Source: Umbelopsis ramanniana AG
Lineage: Eukaryota; Mucoromycota; Umbelopsidomycetes; Umbelopsidales; Umbelopsidaceae
DNA length: 64,000 nucleotides
Assembly: GCF_025399195.1 (NCBI RefSeq)
Contig: NW_026252171.1
Location: forward strand, 1 to 64,000
Reading direction: 5' to 3'
Both the position numbers and the translations under genes were made by a program. Below the pieces are notes generated by a model, which did no database searches, was not told the origin of the DNA, and saw only the letters and a list, made by a program, of their open reading frames with translations. The number at the start of each line of letters is the position of its first letter. Positions within the stretch are counted from its first letter, which is position 1. Of the stretch, positions 55,323 through 64,000 are shown piece after piece.

Positions 55323-57042
55323 TCAAGAGAGCAATTCCACAGATGCAAAATTGCCCTGGACTCGAAATTTTACGCTTGAGGGCGCACAGACCTCCATTTT
55401 GAACAACACAAATGTTTCAAAGTCCATGACGTGGCAGTCAGGCAACGAAAACCTCTATTTTTTTAACAGATAGGATGTAGGGCTCAATGAAATAAAACAT
55501 TGTTCTGTAATATTGCTTATATGAAAAGCGTTGAAAACAGTATTCAATAGCTCTACTATTAAAAGTTAATGCAAATCACATCTCTACAGTAAGTCGTTGA
55601 ACACTGACTGTTAGGGTGAATGAAGTCTATCTCCATCATAGACCATATCATTGGCCGAAAATCAAGCTTCTGCTTAGCTTCTACCTCTATATTCAATGCG
55701 ATCTTTGCCATGACACGCTCAATTGCATGTGAATAGGTGAAAACAGCAAGATATCGTAATATCAGCTTTGATATCGGCAGTCTCGTCAATCTTATAGCAC
55801 ATGAGCGTTCATTACAGGTATTCAAAATACCATTATGATTGACAAGTTACCAAACTATTTGGATGACATTTATCGCTTGTTATAATTATAGCCGAGTTGT
55901 CGGCTTGTCATTAGTTGTGGGGCTAAAGGGTGGGGCTCAAACAGGCACGGTTATAACACAAAATCAGGTAACAGCCGAGGACACGGGCATTTACTGAAAA
56001 TTTTGCGGGAATTTCAACTAACTTGACCTCCGCACTTTCCCTGCCACCCATGCATGTTGCGCAGTCTAGCCAGACATGCTAGGACTTCCACTTGCATCGA
56101 ACAGCATGAATTTGGCCAGATCGACTTAAAAATGCGTATGTCTTTCTTGAGAGTATGAAATACCGTAACGCAAAGCTCATCATAATCAACATATCTTTGT
56201 AGGACACTTCAAAAATGCCATTCTATTGACTTCTTTTCGATCGCGTCTATTTTTGACAGCACGTAAGTATCTCACGATGCTCCATTGAGCGAATTGATGT
56301 CATTGCCGTCTACCACGTTCCAGCTTTTTTCGGGATGCGTCCCTATTCTTATGTAACGCACTCGTGGTTGAACACGTTCCTGCAATATGACTGCGCAAGC
56401 CATGCACGTATTTCTTCTAGTCCCTCTAGATGAGCATGCCGCTAAAAAAATAAATTTCTAGATTTTTAGGAACGTTAACAAAAATTTTTTTTGGGATCGT
56501 CAATAAATTTTTTGGGAAAGGCGGCAATCGTGAGTCTCCGAGTGTTAACGGCGACAGTCCTTCACAAAAGGAAATCGGTTCCCTTTATGTAAATGAAGAC
56601 AAGTTTTTTAGCAACTCTTGTTGAGTTTCAAGTTTACCTTGGTCTAGACGTCAGCGACCCCCTCACGGCAAGTTGCTTTACGACGTGGTTTGCAAGTCCT
56701 CAATAACCTCACTTTAAGGAAACAGATCACATATCAAATTCATAGAAAAATATCGAAATAGAAGAATAGAAAAGACACTGCCATCTAGATGATGTTTCAT
56801 TTCATATTTTTATTTTTTCCAAATATGCCAAATCAAAAGGCAATTGATACAATTTGTATCGAGACGTGAGGGTTCAATTTGATCGGCCAAGGAGAACCGC
56901 CGAGAGACGGGCCAAGGAAATGCACCGCAGTCGGATCAAAGCACGGTTTTGGGCCAAGCTGCGGTCGGGCCTTGAGCGCATATTTTTTTTTTCGAGGCCG
57001 AGAAATTTCTTTCAGTTACAATTTCCGATACCCTATACAAAG
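55323..57042. other. Gene-poor 1.7 kb upstream of ERV41 and the small basic gene
   Basis: No supported gene. Several A/T tracts (for example 56455-56515, where two TTTTTGGGA-like blocks repeat) and a GC-richer patch near 56880-56960. This may include promoters in both directions. Confidence 0.5.
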
Positions 57043-57050
57043 TATATAAG
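57043..57050 (+). promoter_or_regulatory. TATA box of the small basic protein gene
   Basis: TATATAAG lies 56 bp upstream of the ATG at 57106, followed by a short A/T-rich leader. This supports transcription of the small ORF. Confidence 0.5.
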
Positions 57051-57105
57051 GATGCGTGGATGAGTGCTTTTGTTGACATTATCAAATAACAATCAAATCA
57101 ATAAC

Positions 57106-57279
57106 ATGGGTCTCTTCAAGAAGTTCACCGCATCTAACAAGTCTGCCAACTCATCTGTTGTTGACGTTCCTGTCCAATCACCCAAGAAGGCTTCCAGCAA
57201 CAAGAGCAAGAAGGACTCTAAGTCTCCTGTAGATTTCCCAAAGTACCCTGTGCTTAAGCTCCAGATGTTCCTCATCTAA
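57106..57279 (+). CDS. Small basic protein with possible N-myristoylation
   Basis: Single-exon ORF of 57 aa starting MGLFKKFTASNKSANSS. Gly2 followed by Leu-Phe-Lys-Lys gives a plausible N-myristoylation plus polybasic membrane signal; residue 6 is Lys rather than the preferred Ser/Thr, so this is uncertain. The middle is Lys/Ser-rich (KKASSNKSKKDSKSP) and the end FPKYPVLKLQMFLI is hydrophobic. Codon choice is strongly biased to AAG, TCT, GCC and AAC, as in abundant transcripts. A TATA box lies 56 bp upstream, with a C/A-rich leader just before ATG. No family recognised. A peripheral membrane or wall-growth-associated peptide is possible; coding status is fairly likely from codon bias and promoter. 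Confidence 0.6.
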   Translation: MGLFKKFTASNKSANSSVVDVPVQSPKKASSNKSKKDSKSPVDFPKYPVLKLQMFLI

Positions 57280-57758
57280 ATCAAATGAAACCATGGAATA
57301 CCCATACTCTGAAGTCATTATATCATCCATTCTCATGCATAACTGTACAAAATGCACATTTATTCCACTCATCCCTTCATTTAGATCAATAACATCACTT
57401 ATCATTAGCTTAACACAATAATTATATACATTATCTACACGTACACTTTCCATTCATATGCTCCAAATACATATAAAGTCGATGTCTTCATTGAAAAATA
57501 GTTTGTGTTAAAAATCTGCTGAATGGTATTACCTTTAATCTTACATGGTATGATTGTAAGACTGTAAAGAGGAATAAATCAGTCACGTTCAATTCCCATC
57601 ACCAAGGCACACTCAGCTATAGAAAATAACGGACAGGAATGTTACATTTGTATTTGGCATTATGGTTTAGTACAAGTGGTTTTAAATGCAAAGCTGTGAA
57701 AGCAGCCAATAACGAAAAAAGATAATAACAGAAATGCAGTGATGGGGGGAATGGTGAT
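57280..57758. other. Intergenic between the small basic gene and KRI1
   Basis: About 480 bp of AT-rich 3' UTR sequence from both sides; no gene recognised. Confidence 0.6.
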
Positions 57759-60046
57759 TTACTGCCATTGACGGTCTTTGAGCTTCTTTCGGAATTCGCG
57801 CAACTTGAACTTCTTGCTCTTTTCGAATCGAGCTTTGTCGCTTGCTTGCTTCTCTGCTGGGCGGAATCTGTATAAATCAATAAATGTGAGTTAATACTGA
57901 AAGGATTAGGGAATAAGGGCAAGGAAAAAACGTACGGTGCAAGTACTTTGAGACCAGCGACTTGGTTCAAATCCTTGTCATCAGCAAGGAGAATCTCAAC
58001 CGGCGACAAACCAAAGTTGTTGGCATCCACTTTACGATACTTGAAACGCGTGGGCAGATCGCCAATCATGTCTTCGTAATTAAGGTTATAGTACTCCTCC
58101 ATATACTTCTCCATGGCTCGCTTAGTGCTCTTCTTGGACTCTGCAATGGGCTCGGAGACACTAGCAATAACCTCCTCTTCAATCATCTTGCCCTTCTTCT
58201 TCTTGTCCTTCTTCTTGTCCTTCTTGGATTTCTTGCCCTTTCCTGAACCTTCATCTGCTATGGCGTATTTTTCTCCGCCAGGCAAATAATCAGCATCCAT
58301 CATAAGATCATCTTCGTCCTGGTTTGTATTAATGGGGTATTCGTGGTCTTCAGCGCCATCGCCATTGTATTCTTCAGCTTGCTGGCCATCAGGTTCTCCA
58401 GCTTCTTCCAACCCGGTATCAATATCATCATCCCATACAGGTTTTTCATTGTCATCACCAGTGTAGAAGCTGTCATCGAAAATGGTTTTCATTTGGTTGT
58501 CGTAAGCATCTCCATCGAAATCGCCAGTAAGATCGATTTTGTCGATTCCAGCAACTGTTGATATAATATAGTGCTTATTAATACCCATTTCAGTGTAGAT
58601 GGTCAGTCATGAAGATCCGGCTACATACCACTGTTTCCTGTGATGTCCTGAATCATCTTCAGGCGCTCTTCGATCTCCTTCATCTTCAAATTCTTCAGTC
58701 GCTTGAGCTCTTCATCCTTTTGCAACTTTTCTTCATCCTTTCTACTCAAGCGGGCTTGTCGCTGAAGTTTACGACGATTATCCTTCTTACGAACGGATCC
58801 ATCAATATCACGGGCATGAGAAACCAGTTGAGTACCACCTCTGTAAAATCATTCAAGTTAGATGGCGGTCATGTTGATCACCTTGAAGATATTTAAACTC
58901 TTACTCTTCTTCGAATCGGAAGTTGTATGCACTTTCAAATCGGTCAACCTTGTCCAAGTACTCTTCATCCTCGTCACTGCCAGCTTCTTCGTCGACCACT
59001 TCATTGTATGAAGGAATTTTGTTGGCATCTTTATCGACCCATCCGCGGTTCAAAACGTAGCTAAGTACCAAAGTTAGCCGGTTAATAAGGGCCAGGACCA
59101 CATTTTTCATTTTAAAATGCCACGAGTCTTACTCAATCAAAAATGCTTCATCCTTGTCAACATTTGGGTTTTCTCTATAGTTTTGCCAGTCAGCAAAAGC
59201 ATCTTTTCCAGCCTTGTTGTCCTGTCGAAGAAGATGGGGTGAGCGCACTGCAGCAGACCTTCCCAGCATTTCACGCATCAAATACTTACTGCCATGCTCT
59301 CGAGAAGAAATCTCTTGTAATCTTCTTCTTCAGCAGCTAAATCGTCGGAAGTTTTGTCCCTCATAGTAAAAAAGCCATCTTCTTCTTCGTCATCTGCCAT
59401 GATGGCTCTCTTGAAATCACTCTTCATTTCTTCTTGCTCTTGGACGTGAGTCTTGGGGGCGGGAGCGGATTCTTCATCATCCTCATCAATGATACCGCCA
59501 TCTTCCAACAAGACTCCACGGTGGTAATCTTTGAGAGTCACCTTTTTGCCGGTTTGCTTTTGCTTTTCTTCCCAGTTTTTCTTAGCTTTCTCAATTTCCT
59601 CGCCGACGAAAAATTCCTTCTTGGCATCATACACTTGGGGATCCTTAGTACGAATAGCTGCAATGGTCTTCATAATTTGTGCGTCCACTTCAGGAGTCAA
59701 CAGCTCGGCATTTTCGTCCTCCTCTTCGTCAGTCGATTCCTCTTCTTCGGAATCGTAGAACACGGCACTCTGGTCTTTGTCGTCTCGGATACCCCACTTT
59801 GCTTTTCTTTCAGCAATTCTTCTTAATCTGTCCTCGTCGAAATCCTTTACTGCTACGTCGCCGTACTTGTCTTTGACTATATAAAGGCAAGGTAAGAGTT
59901 AGCATAGGCTTTGACTGAAAATATAGCAATAAAAACACCAACGTACGTTTTCCAAGTTCTTCTCTTTGTTTATTGTGCTCATACTTCTTGGCAAACTCCT
60001 CATTGATCTTGAAATCAAAGGTTTCGTCGTCTCCATTCAAATCCAT
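57759..60046 (-). CDS. KRI1: Ribosome biogenesis factor Kri1
   Basis: Seven exons: complement(57759..57867, 57936..58554, 58629..58840, 58905..59060, 59133..59221, 59290..59876, 59947..60046), 623 aa; yeast Kri1 is 591. Kri1 is a nucleolar protein that binds Krr1 and snR30 and is required for 40S assembly. The N-terminal KRI1 region: FKINEEFAKKYEHNKQREEL, LKDKYGDVAVKDFDEDRLRR, the strongly acidic DSEEEESTDEEEDENAELLT, VYDAKKEFF, KDYHRGVLLEDGG and IDYVLNRGWVDKD. Then YNFRFEEEGGTQLVSHARDI and a Lys/Arg coiled coil. The C-terminal Kri1 domain has YYNLNYEDMIGDLPTRFKYR, NNFGLSPVEILLADDKDLNQ, and ends FRKKLKDRQWQ. It contains a KKDKKKDKKK nucleolar signal. Divergent from the U1-zinc-finger gene (159 bp). 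Confidence 0.95.
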
Positions 60047-60125
60047 GGCTGAAGAATGTTTTAGTGATTCGTCTTCGAGTCATGGAATCAAAAAAAAAGT
60101 GAAGAAATTCCATTGTGACTGCTTT

Positions 60126-60131
60126 CACGTG
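60126..60131. promoter_or_regulatory. CACGTG E-box in the KRI1 / zinc-finger divergent promoter
   Basis: TTCACGTGAC lies about 80 bp upstream of the KRI1 ATG and 75 bp upstream of the zinc-finger start, the same arrangement as in the MRD1 spacer. Word match only. Confidence 0.35.
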
Positions 60132-60205
60132 ACGGCTGGCAAAATTGCATTTGCTGTGTCGTATGGACTGTGAGATCGCCTTCCAGCTACAGCAATTCTT
60201 AGAGC

Positions 60206-61037
60206 ATGTAAGGGCTTTTCACAAAATCACTGTCGAGACACGTTTCATATATTTTAACGTATTGTTTATAGGTCTGAATTTTGGGTCTCACAGCAGAGGC
60301 ATTGGTGCCAATACTGTAAAAAGTACATTACCAACAACAAGCCCGTAAGTTTTCAAACTGAACTACATCCACTCCAATACATTACTGCCAACTTCATTAC
60401 TAAGAACGCCCTTGAATCTCAATTTTCATAGTCCATATCAATCCATGAGAGCGGCAAAGCCCACAAGGATATGGTGGAGAAGTTTTTGCGAGACGTGTAT
60501 AAGCGTGGAAAGGAGTCACAAAAGGAAAAGGCAGAAGTGCAAAAGGAATTAGAGCGCATCGAACAAGCAGCTATATCATCCTACAATTCAAAAGATGCTG
60601 CAGGCGGGCCGAAAATACAACTTCCAACGTTACCAAACAAGCCTGCAGCCAAGTCCACAAAATCAGCTTCCAAACCAAAGTCTTCGGCTCCGCCCAAACA
60701 GACGCCAGCTGAACCGTTTGAAATGCCTATACCGAAAGAGCCTCGATCAGAAGCAGCCCCCGGCGAATGGACTGTTGTCAGCAAACCTGTTAAAAATATA
60801 AAGGAAGCCACAGCGTCTGATAAAAGCCAATCAAGCACTACACATGACCTGAAGCCAGAGATGCAGGATGACTTTGCAGGATATGAAGAAGATCTTCGAA
60901 GTTACAAGATAAAAGAGAAATCATACCCTGAAGACGCCTATGTAGAAGACACCGATGAGCAAAAGGATGGCGGTGTGGTGTTTAAGAAACGGAAACTTGG
61001 AGGTCAAGGGAAAGGACGCAATATTCGCAAAAAGTAA
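60206..61037 (+). CDS. U1-type zinc-finger protein (WBP4/FBP21-like N terminus)
   Basis: Three coding exons, 60206..60207, 60272..60344, 60432..61037, 226 aa. The start codon is split (AT|G) by the first intron, then SEFWVSQQRHWCQYCKKYIT begins the protein. The U1/matrin-type zinc finger is at about residues 10-42: HWCQYCKKYITNNKPSIS then IHESGKAHKDM, Cys2-His2 with the long inter-pair spacing. A coiled coil follows (KESQKEKAEVQKELERIEQA), then a Pro/Lys/Ser-rich linker, GEWTVVSKP and a basic C terminus GGQGKGRNIRKK. WBP4/FBP21 shares this N-terminal finger and is a spliceosome-associated protein, but its WW domains are absent here. A splicing or RNA role is inferred. Without the split ATG the zinc finger would be missed. 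Confidence 0.8.
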
Positions 61038-61629
61038 TACAAGTCACTGCATTTCGGTCTCGTAACAAAAATGCTCAGATGACTTTGGAATAAAGAAGAC
61101 AAGGGATCTGTACTCTACATTAAATAAAAACCTAATACCACTATCCTTAGTTCCCCCTTTTCTATAAAGCATCTATTACTCCTCTCGTCGTGCGTGAATG
61201 AACAGCATTGGTTGCTCATGTTAATCGAACCGCTGTTGCAATAACGACCTGAACGGATCCAGGATCAAATTGATGATTCATATCACTTTGAAGAGCAGCC
61301 ATTAGGCTTACAAATGGTTTTGGCTGTGGTTGTCTCATCCTCTTTATTCAAAACGCTTTCTTGAAAACAATACTGATTTGAGGTTATGAGCAGTAAAACC
61401 TATTTTCATCAAGTGCCCGCACATATAAATTTAAAACAAAGGCGCACAAATATTTATGATTGTGATTTCGGGACGACAGTGAGAAGAAGGCCTGAGGAGT
61501 ACCGCTAAGGTCATGGTTTTTCGGAGTTTGATTGGCATTGTAAATGGGGACCTTCATGGTTTCTCCCAAAAAGAAATTTCCTTTTCCTTTTTCTTTTCTT
61601 CTTTTTCTTTTTACTACTCACACATTCAT
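61038..61629. other. Intergenic before the ZIP gene
   Basis: 592 bp; CT-rich leader with TTTTCTTTT tracts at 61577-61612 immediately upstream of the ZIP ATG. No other feature recognised. Confidence 0.6.
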
Positions 61630-62836
61630 ATGTTAGACTACATAGTCCAAGGATGGATAAGGCTGACCATTTCATCCATTGCCTGTGTAGCTGGAGGTAA
61701 AGGCGAAACTCAGAACCAAAAATAGATTACTCATGCACAACAACTCATATATTGTCGTTCGCACCACTCCTTTGTTTAGCCGCCATTGTATTTTTTGATA
61801 GACGACGGCCAACAGATGATGAAAACGACGACAGCACTCCACTCACATCACCAAAGTTTCTCACTGCATTTATGAGCATAGCAGCCGGTGTTTTGACCTA
61901 CTCCTCCTTATATACCCTCTTGCCAGCTGCGCAAACTCGGTTACAGTTTAATCCACTACCACTGTTTTTTGGAGGAGTGTTGCTGAACTTTTTACTTAGC
62001 CGACTAGTACATGCTGTAACGCCAAAACAATTGACAAAGGTTTCTGGCGAAAGCAGTTACCAACCACTTAAGCCTAGTGACCGGCGGAGGCAGACGGACG
62101 TAGAAAGCTATGGGGCTACTGAAGCCTTACGTCAACCACATGATCAACCACAAGCCGAAAATGTGACGGCTTCTGGCTACCTGCAAATTGGTATCCAAAC
62201 TACTGTTGCTATGTGTCTGCACAAATTACCAGGTAAGCCTCAGCCTATTTATACGTCCACAAAATTTGTGGGAGTCTCATACCCCCTCCTACTGCTTTAT
62301 TTAGAGGGTATCATCACATTTGTATCGAGCAGCGATACATCGAATGTTGGAGTCACAGTGTTCTGCGCCATTTCCCTGCATAATTTTACGGATGGCCTAA
62401 TGATCGCTCTTCCACTTTATGCTGCCACCCGGTCGGCATGGACAGCTTTCAGTTATGGAGCTTGTATGGGTGGAGTGTCTCAGATTTTAGGAGGCGTCAT
62501 CGGTGTAATCGCGATTTCGAACATGAATCAGAAGTACGAAGACATTTTTATTGGTGTTGTATTTGCCATTGTCAGTGGTATGATGAGTCTGATTGCTATT
62601 CAGGTATGGAGTTTCATCATTTTGTTTATTCAAAAGTTTGATATCGAACGGAGTCGAGCATCAGTGTGTCTAATTCCTCCTTAATGTTTATTTTCTCCAA
62701 TTTTTTTTTGGTATCGAAACAGGGACTGCTCCTTCAGGCGTTTCGGCTAGATCAAGGTCGGCAAAGTCTAATACCATTCTTTTTCTTTGTTGGAATTCTC
62801 ATAGTCGGTCTGACGTCAATGTTAGGCAGCCACTGA
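61630..62836 (+). CDS. ZIP-family zinc/metal transporter
   Basis: Four exons, 61630..61696, 61780..62232, 62305..62603, 62723..62836, 310 aa. ZIP (SLC39) proteins move Zn, Fe or Mn into the cytosol. Eight hydrophobic segments can be placed, starting with WIRLTISSIACVAG and FLTAFMSIAAGVLTYSSLYT. The signature metal-site helices are present: CLHKLPEGIITFVSS (His and Glu of TM4 side) and FCAISLHNFTDGLMIALPLY (His-Asn-x-x-Asp-Gly). The loop between segments 3 and 4 (about 120-160) is polar with few His. The arrangement resembles vacuolar Zrt3/SLC39A11-type transporters more than plasma-membrane Zrt1. The acceptor at 61778-61779 is chosen; an earlier frame reading LSFAPLLCLAAI would lengthen TM1 but has no AG in phase, so the first exon junction is the weakest part. 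Confidence 0.85.
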
Positions 62837-63639
62837 ATAAAATAGAAGCACTCACATATCTTGCACGTCTAAGAAATGGAATGAAAGTAGCGGTTTAATT
62901 TGTACGTAAATATGGAAGACAGGGGAGAGTACGCCAAAGAAACGTAGAATAGAAGCAAATTCTTGGTGCAGAAGCAGTGGGTAGCAAATTCTACGTTTGG
63001 AAAGAACGCGCGATGACACAATACAAAAACAAGAGATTCTCTTTATTTGGCGTTACACAGGGCTCAAAGTAATTGATACAGCCAGGAGGTCCTGCCTTTG
63101 GTATTAGCTTTATTTCTTTTTTTTTTTTTTTCTTTCTACCAGCTTCTTATAATTATGCATAGTCTATTGTCTCATCGCCATACTCGATAGAAATACAAAT
63201 GATGTTATTTACTATTTAGTCCCTAGTATCAACATTTACACGCCTTAGTTCAGTAGCCATTCCTAGTAAAATCAAATTGCTCTGCCCCATAGGGTGGTTT
63301 CGCATCCTTTGATTGGTACAAGGTGCAGCTAGATTTGTTCCTGAATCCCGGTAGCCTCAAGGTAGACGGGCTGATTCTGAGGCACAAATGTACCCCTGTT
63401 ATCACTTTATGTAACTGGCAATGAATTCTGTCATCGTTGTTTACTTGTTATTGTTGTCTTTCTGACCAACTCAAGACCTTAGGGATAATGCACTTAAATA
63501 GGTGCTGTATGTACCAACTTTTTTTTTTTTTTTGAGTGATTCTTTCTGCCCTTCTACTTTTTTAAAACAATACATGCGAACCACTTTCTTCAATATCCTG
63601 TTGCAAGATCATACTACAAAACATACCAAGCCACAGCCC
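62837..63639. other. Intergenic before the partial kinase gene
   Basis: About 800 bp with long T tracts at 63117-63131 and 63519-63533. No gene recognised. Confidence 0.6.
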
Positions 63640-64000
63640 ATGACTGCAAAACCACACATCCACCCGCGAAAATCTATTGGTAACTACTGGCTAGGAAAGA
63701 CGCTTGGTCATGGCTCATCAGGTGTGTCTGTAAGGACTGCAATGCACAATATGCCTTGTTAAAAAAAAAAAAAAAACATATCAGTAATGGCGAAAATTAT
63801 GAACAGTTTCGAGACAGAGTCTTGCCTGAATAACATTCGCTTACCTGACATTGAACCCCCTCAAGGCATTTCTGAGCTAATATTTAATTTTTGTACCTCC
63901 CCCGTCTCTTTTAAATATATCCCACTCTGCTCCTCTAAAAATTAGGATGTGTGAAATTAGGCTTCCATAAAACAACCATGGAGAAAGTCGCAATCAAGAT
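63640..64000 (+). CDS. 5' end of a Nim1/Gin4-type Ser/Thr kinase (cut by window edge)
   Basis: Two partial exons, 63640..63721 and 63946..64000; the gene continues past the window. The start MTAKPHIHPRKSIGNYWLGK runs into the glycine loop KTLGHGSSGCVKLGFHK and the ATP-binding VAIKI. The IGxYxLGKTLGxGSSGxVKLG pattern is typical of Gin4/Hsl1/Kin4/Sad-type CAMK kinases in fungi, which control septin assembly and the morphogenesis checkpoint. Cys stands where Arg or Lys is usual after the glycine loop. An upstream in-frame ATG at about 63574 would add 22 residues. Subfamily is inferred from only about 46 residues. Confidence 0.75.

Noticed and set aside
63502..63639. Longer N terminus for the partial kinase
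   Set aside because: The upstream frame begins without a good start and is Phe-rich from a T tract; the ATG at 63640 is closer to the kinase domain.
1..64000. tRNA, rRNA, CRISPR arrays, bacterial operons
   Set aside because: Read for tRNA B-box-like words, direct repeat-spacer patterns and Shine-Dalgarno-linked genes; none convincing. The sequence is eukaryotic.

Overview
The window reads as nuclear DNA of an early-diverging filamentous fungus, most likely a Mucoromycota (Mucorales-type) species. The evidence is indirect. Nearly every gene has several short introns (about 50-110 bp) with GTAAGT-like donors and TAG/CAG acceptors. Spacers are AT-rich and carry poly-A/T tracts. The gene content mixes fungal families (DASH subunit Dad1, Sog2-like RAM protein, Yaf9) with families better known from animals (UVRAG, LAMTOR3, an FBXO31-like F-box protein, a FET/FUS-like RNA-binding protein). 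No rRNA, tRNA, CRISPR array or recognisable intact transposon was seen. I rebuilt exon structures by hand from splice signals and reading phase. All multi-exon models listed close in frame unless stated otherwise.

Layout. 0.1-9 kb, minus strand: Sog2-like RAM-pathway protein, WW-containing RS-rich protein, homoserine dehydrogenase, 12-exon UVRAG/Vps38. 9-16 kb: MRD1 (five RRMs, pre-rRNA processing) divergent from mitochondrial ribosomal protein mL43, then CDC45. 16-22 kb: TRAPP subunit Trs23, a transposase-type HTH plus Myb-like protein, Dad1 divergent from Yaf9, and a PDK1-type kinase with a PH domain. 22-32 kb: a beta-trefoil protein, LAMTOR3 divergent from a two-domain AtuA-family protein, a gene-poor block, an aldo-keto reductase. 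33-40.5 kb: SWI3/RSC8 chromatin subunit, ribosomal protein eL39, cytosolic leucyl-tRNA synthetase. 40.5-46 kb: gene-poor, with only tiny candidate ORFs. 46-64 kb: FBXO31-like F-box protein, FET-like protein divergent from complex I subunit NDUFA9, a GPI-anchored alginate-lyase-like protein, Erv41, a tiny highly basic protein, KRI1 divergent from a U1-type zinc-finger protein, a ZIP metal transporter, and the 5' end of a Nim1/Gin4-type kinase cut by the window edge.

Themes. Ribosome supply recurs (MRD1, KRI1, eL39, mL43, LeuRS). So does nutrient signalling and membrane traffic (LAMTOR3, UVRAG, PDK1, Trs23, Erv41). Several gene pairs share divergent promoters of only 155-200 bp. Promoter words fit the products: Gcn4-type TGASTCA sites sit before homoserine dehydrogenase and LeuRS, three ACGCGA words precede CDC45, CRE palindromes lie between the FET gene and NDUFA9, and CACGTG E-boxes precede several growth genes.

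The most unusual structural signal is introns at the start codon. Two genes (MRD1 and the U1-zinc-finger gene) have the ATG itself split AT|G by an intron, and eL39 has an intron immediately after ATG.
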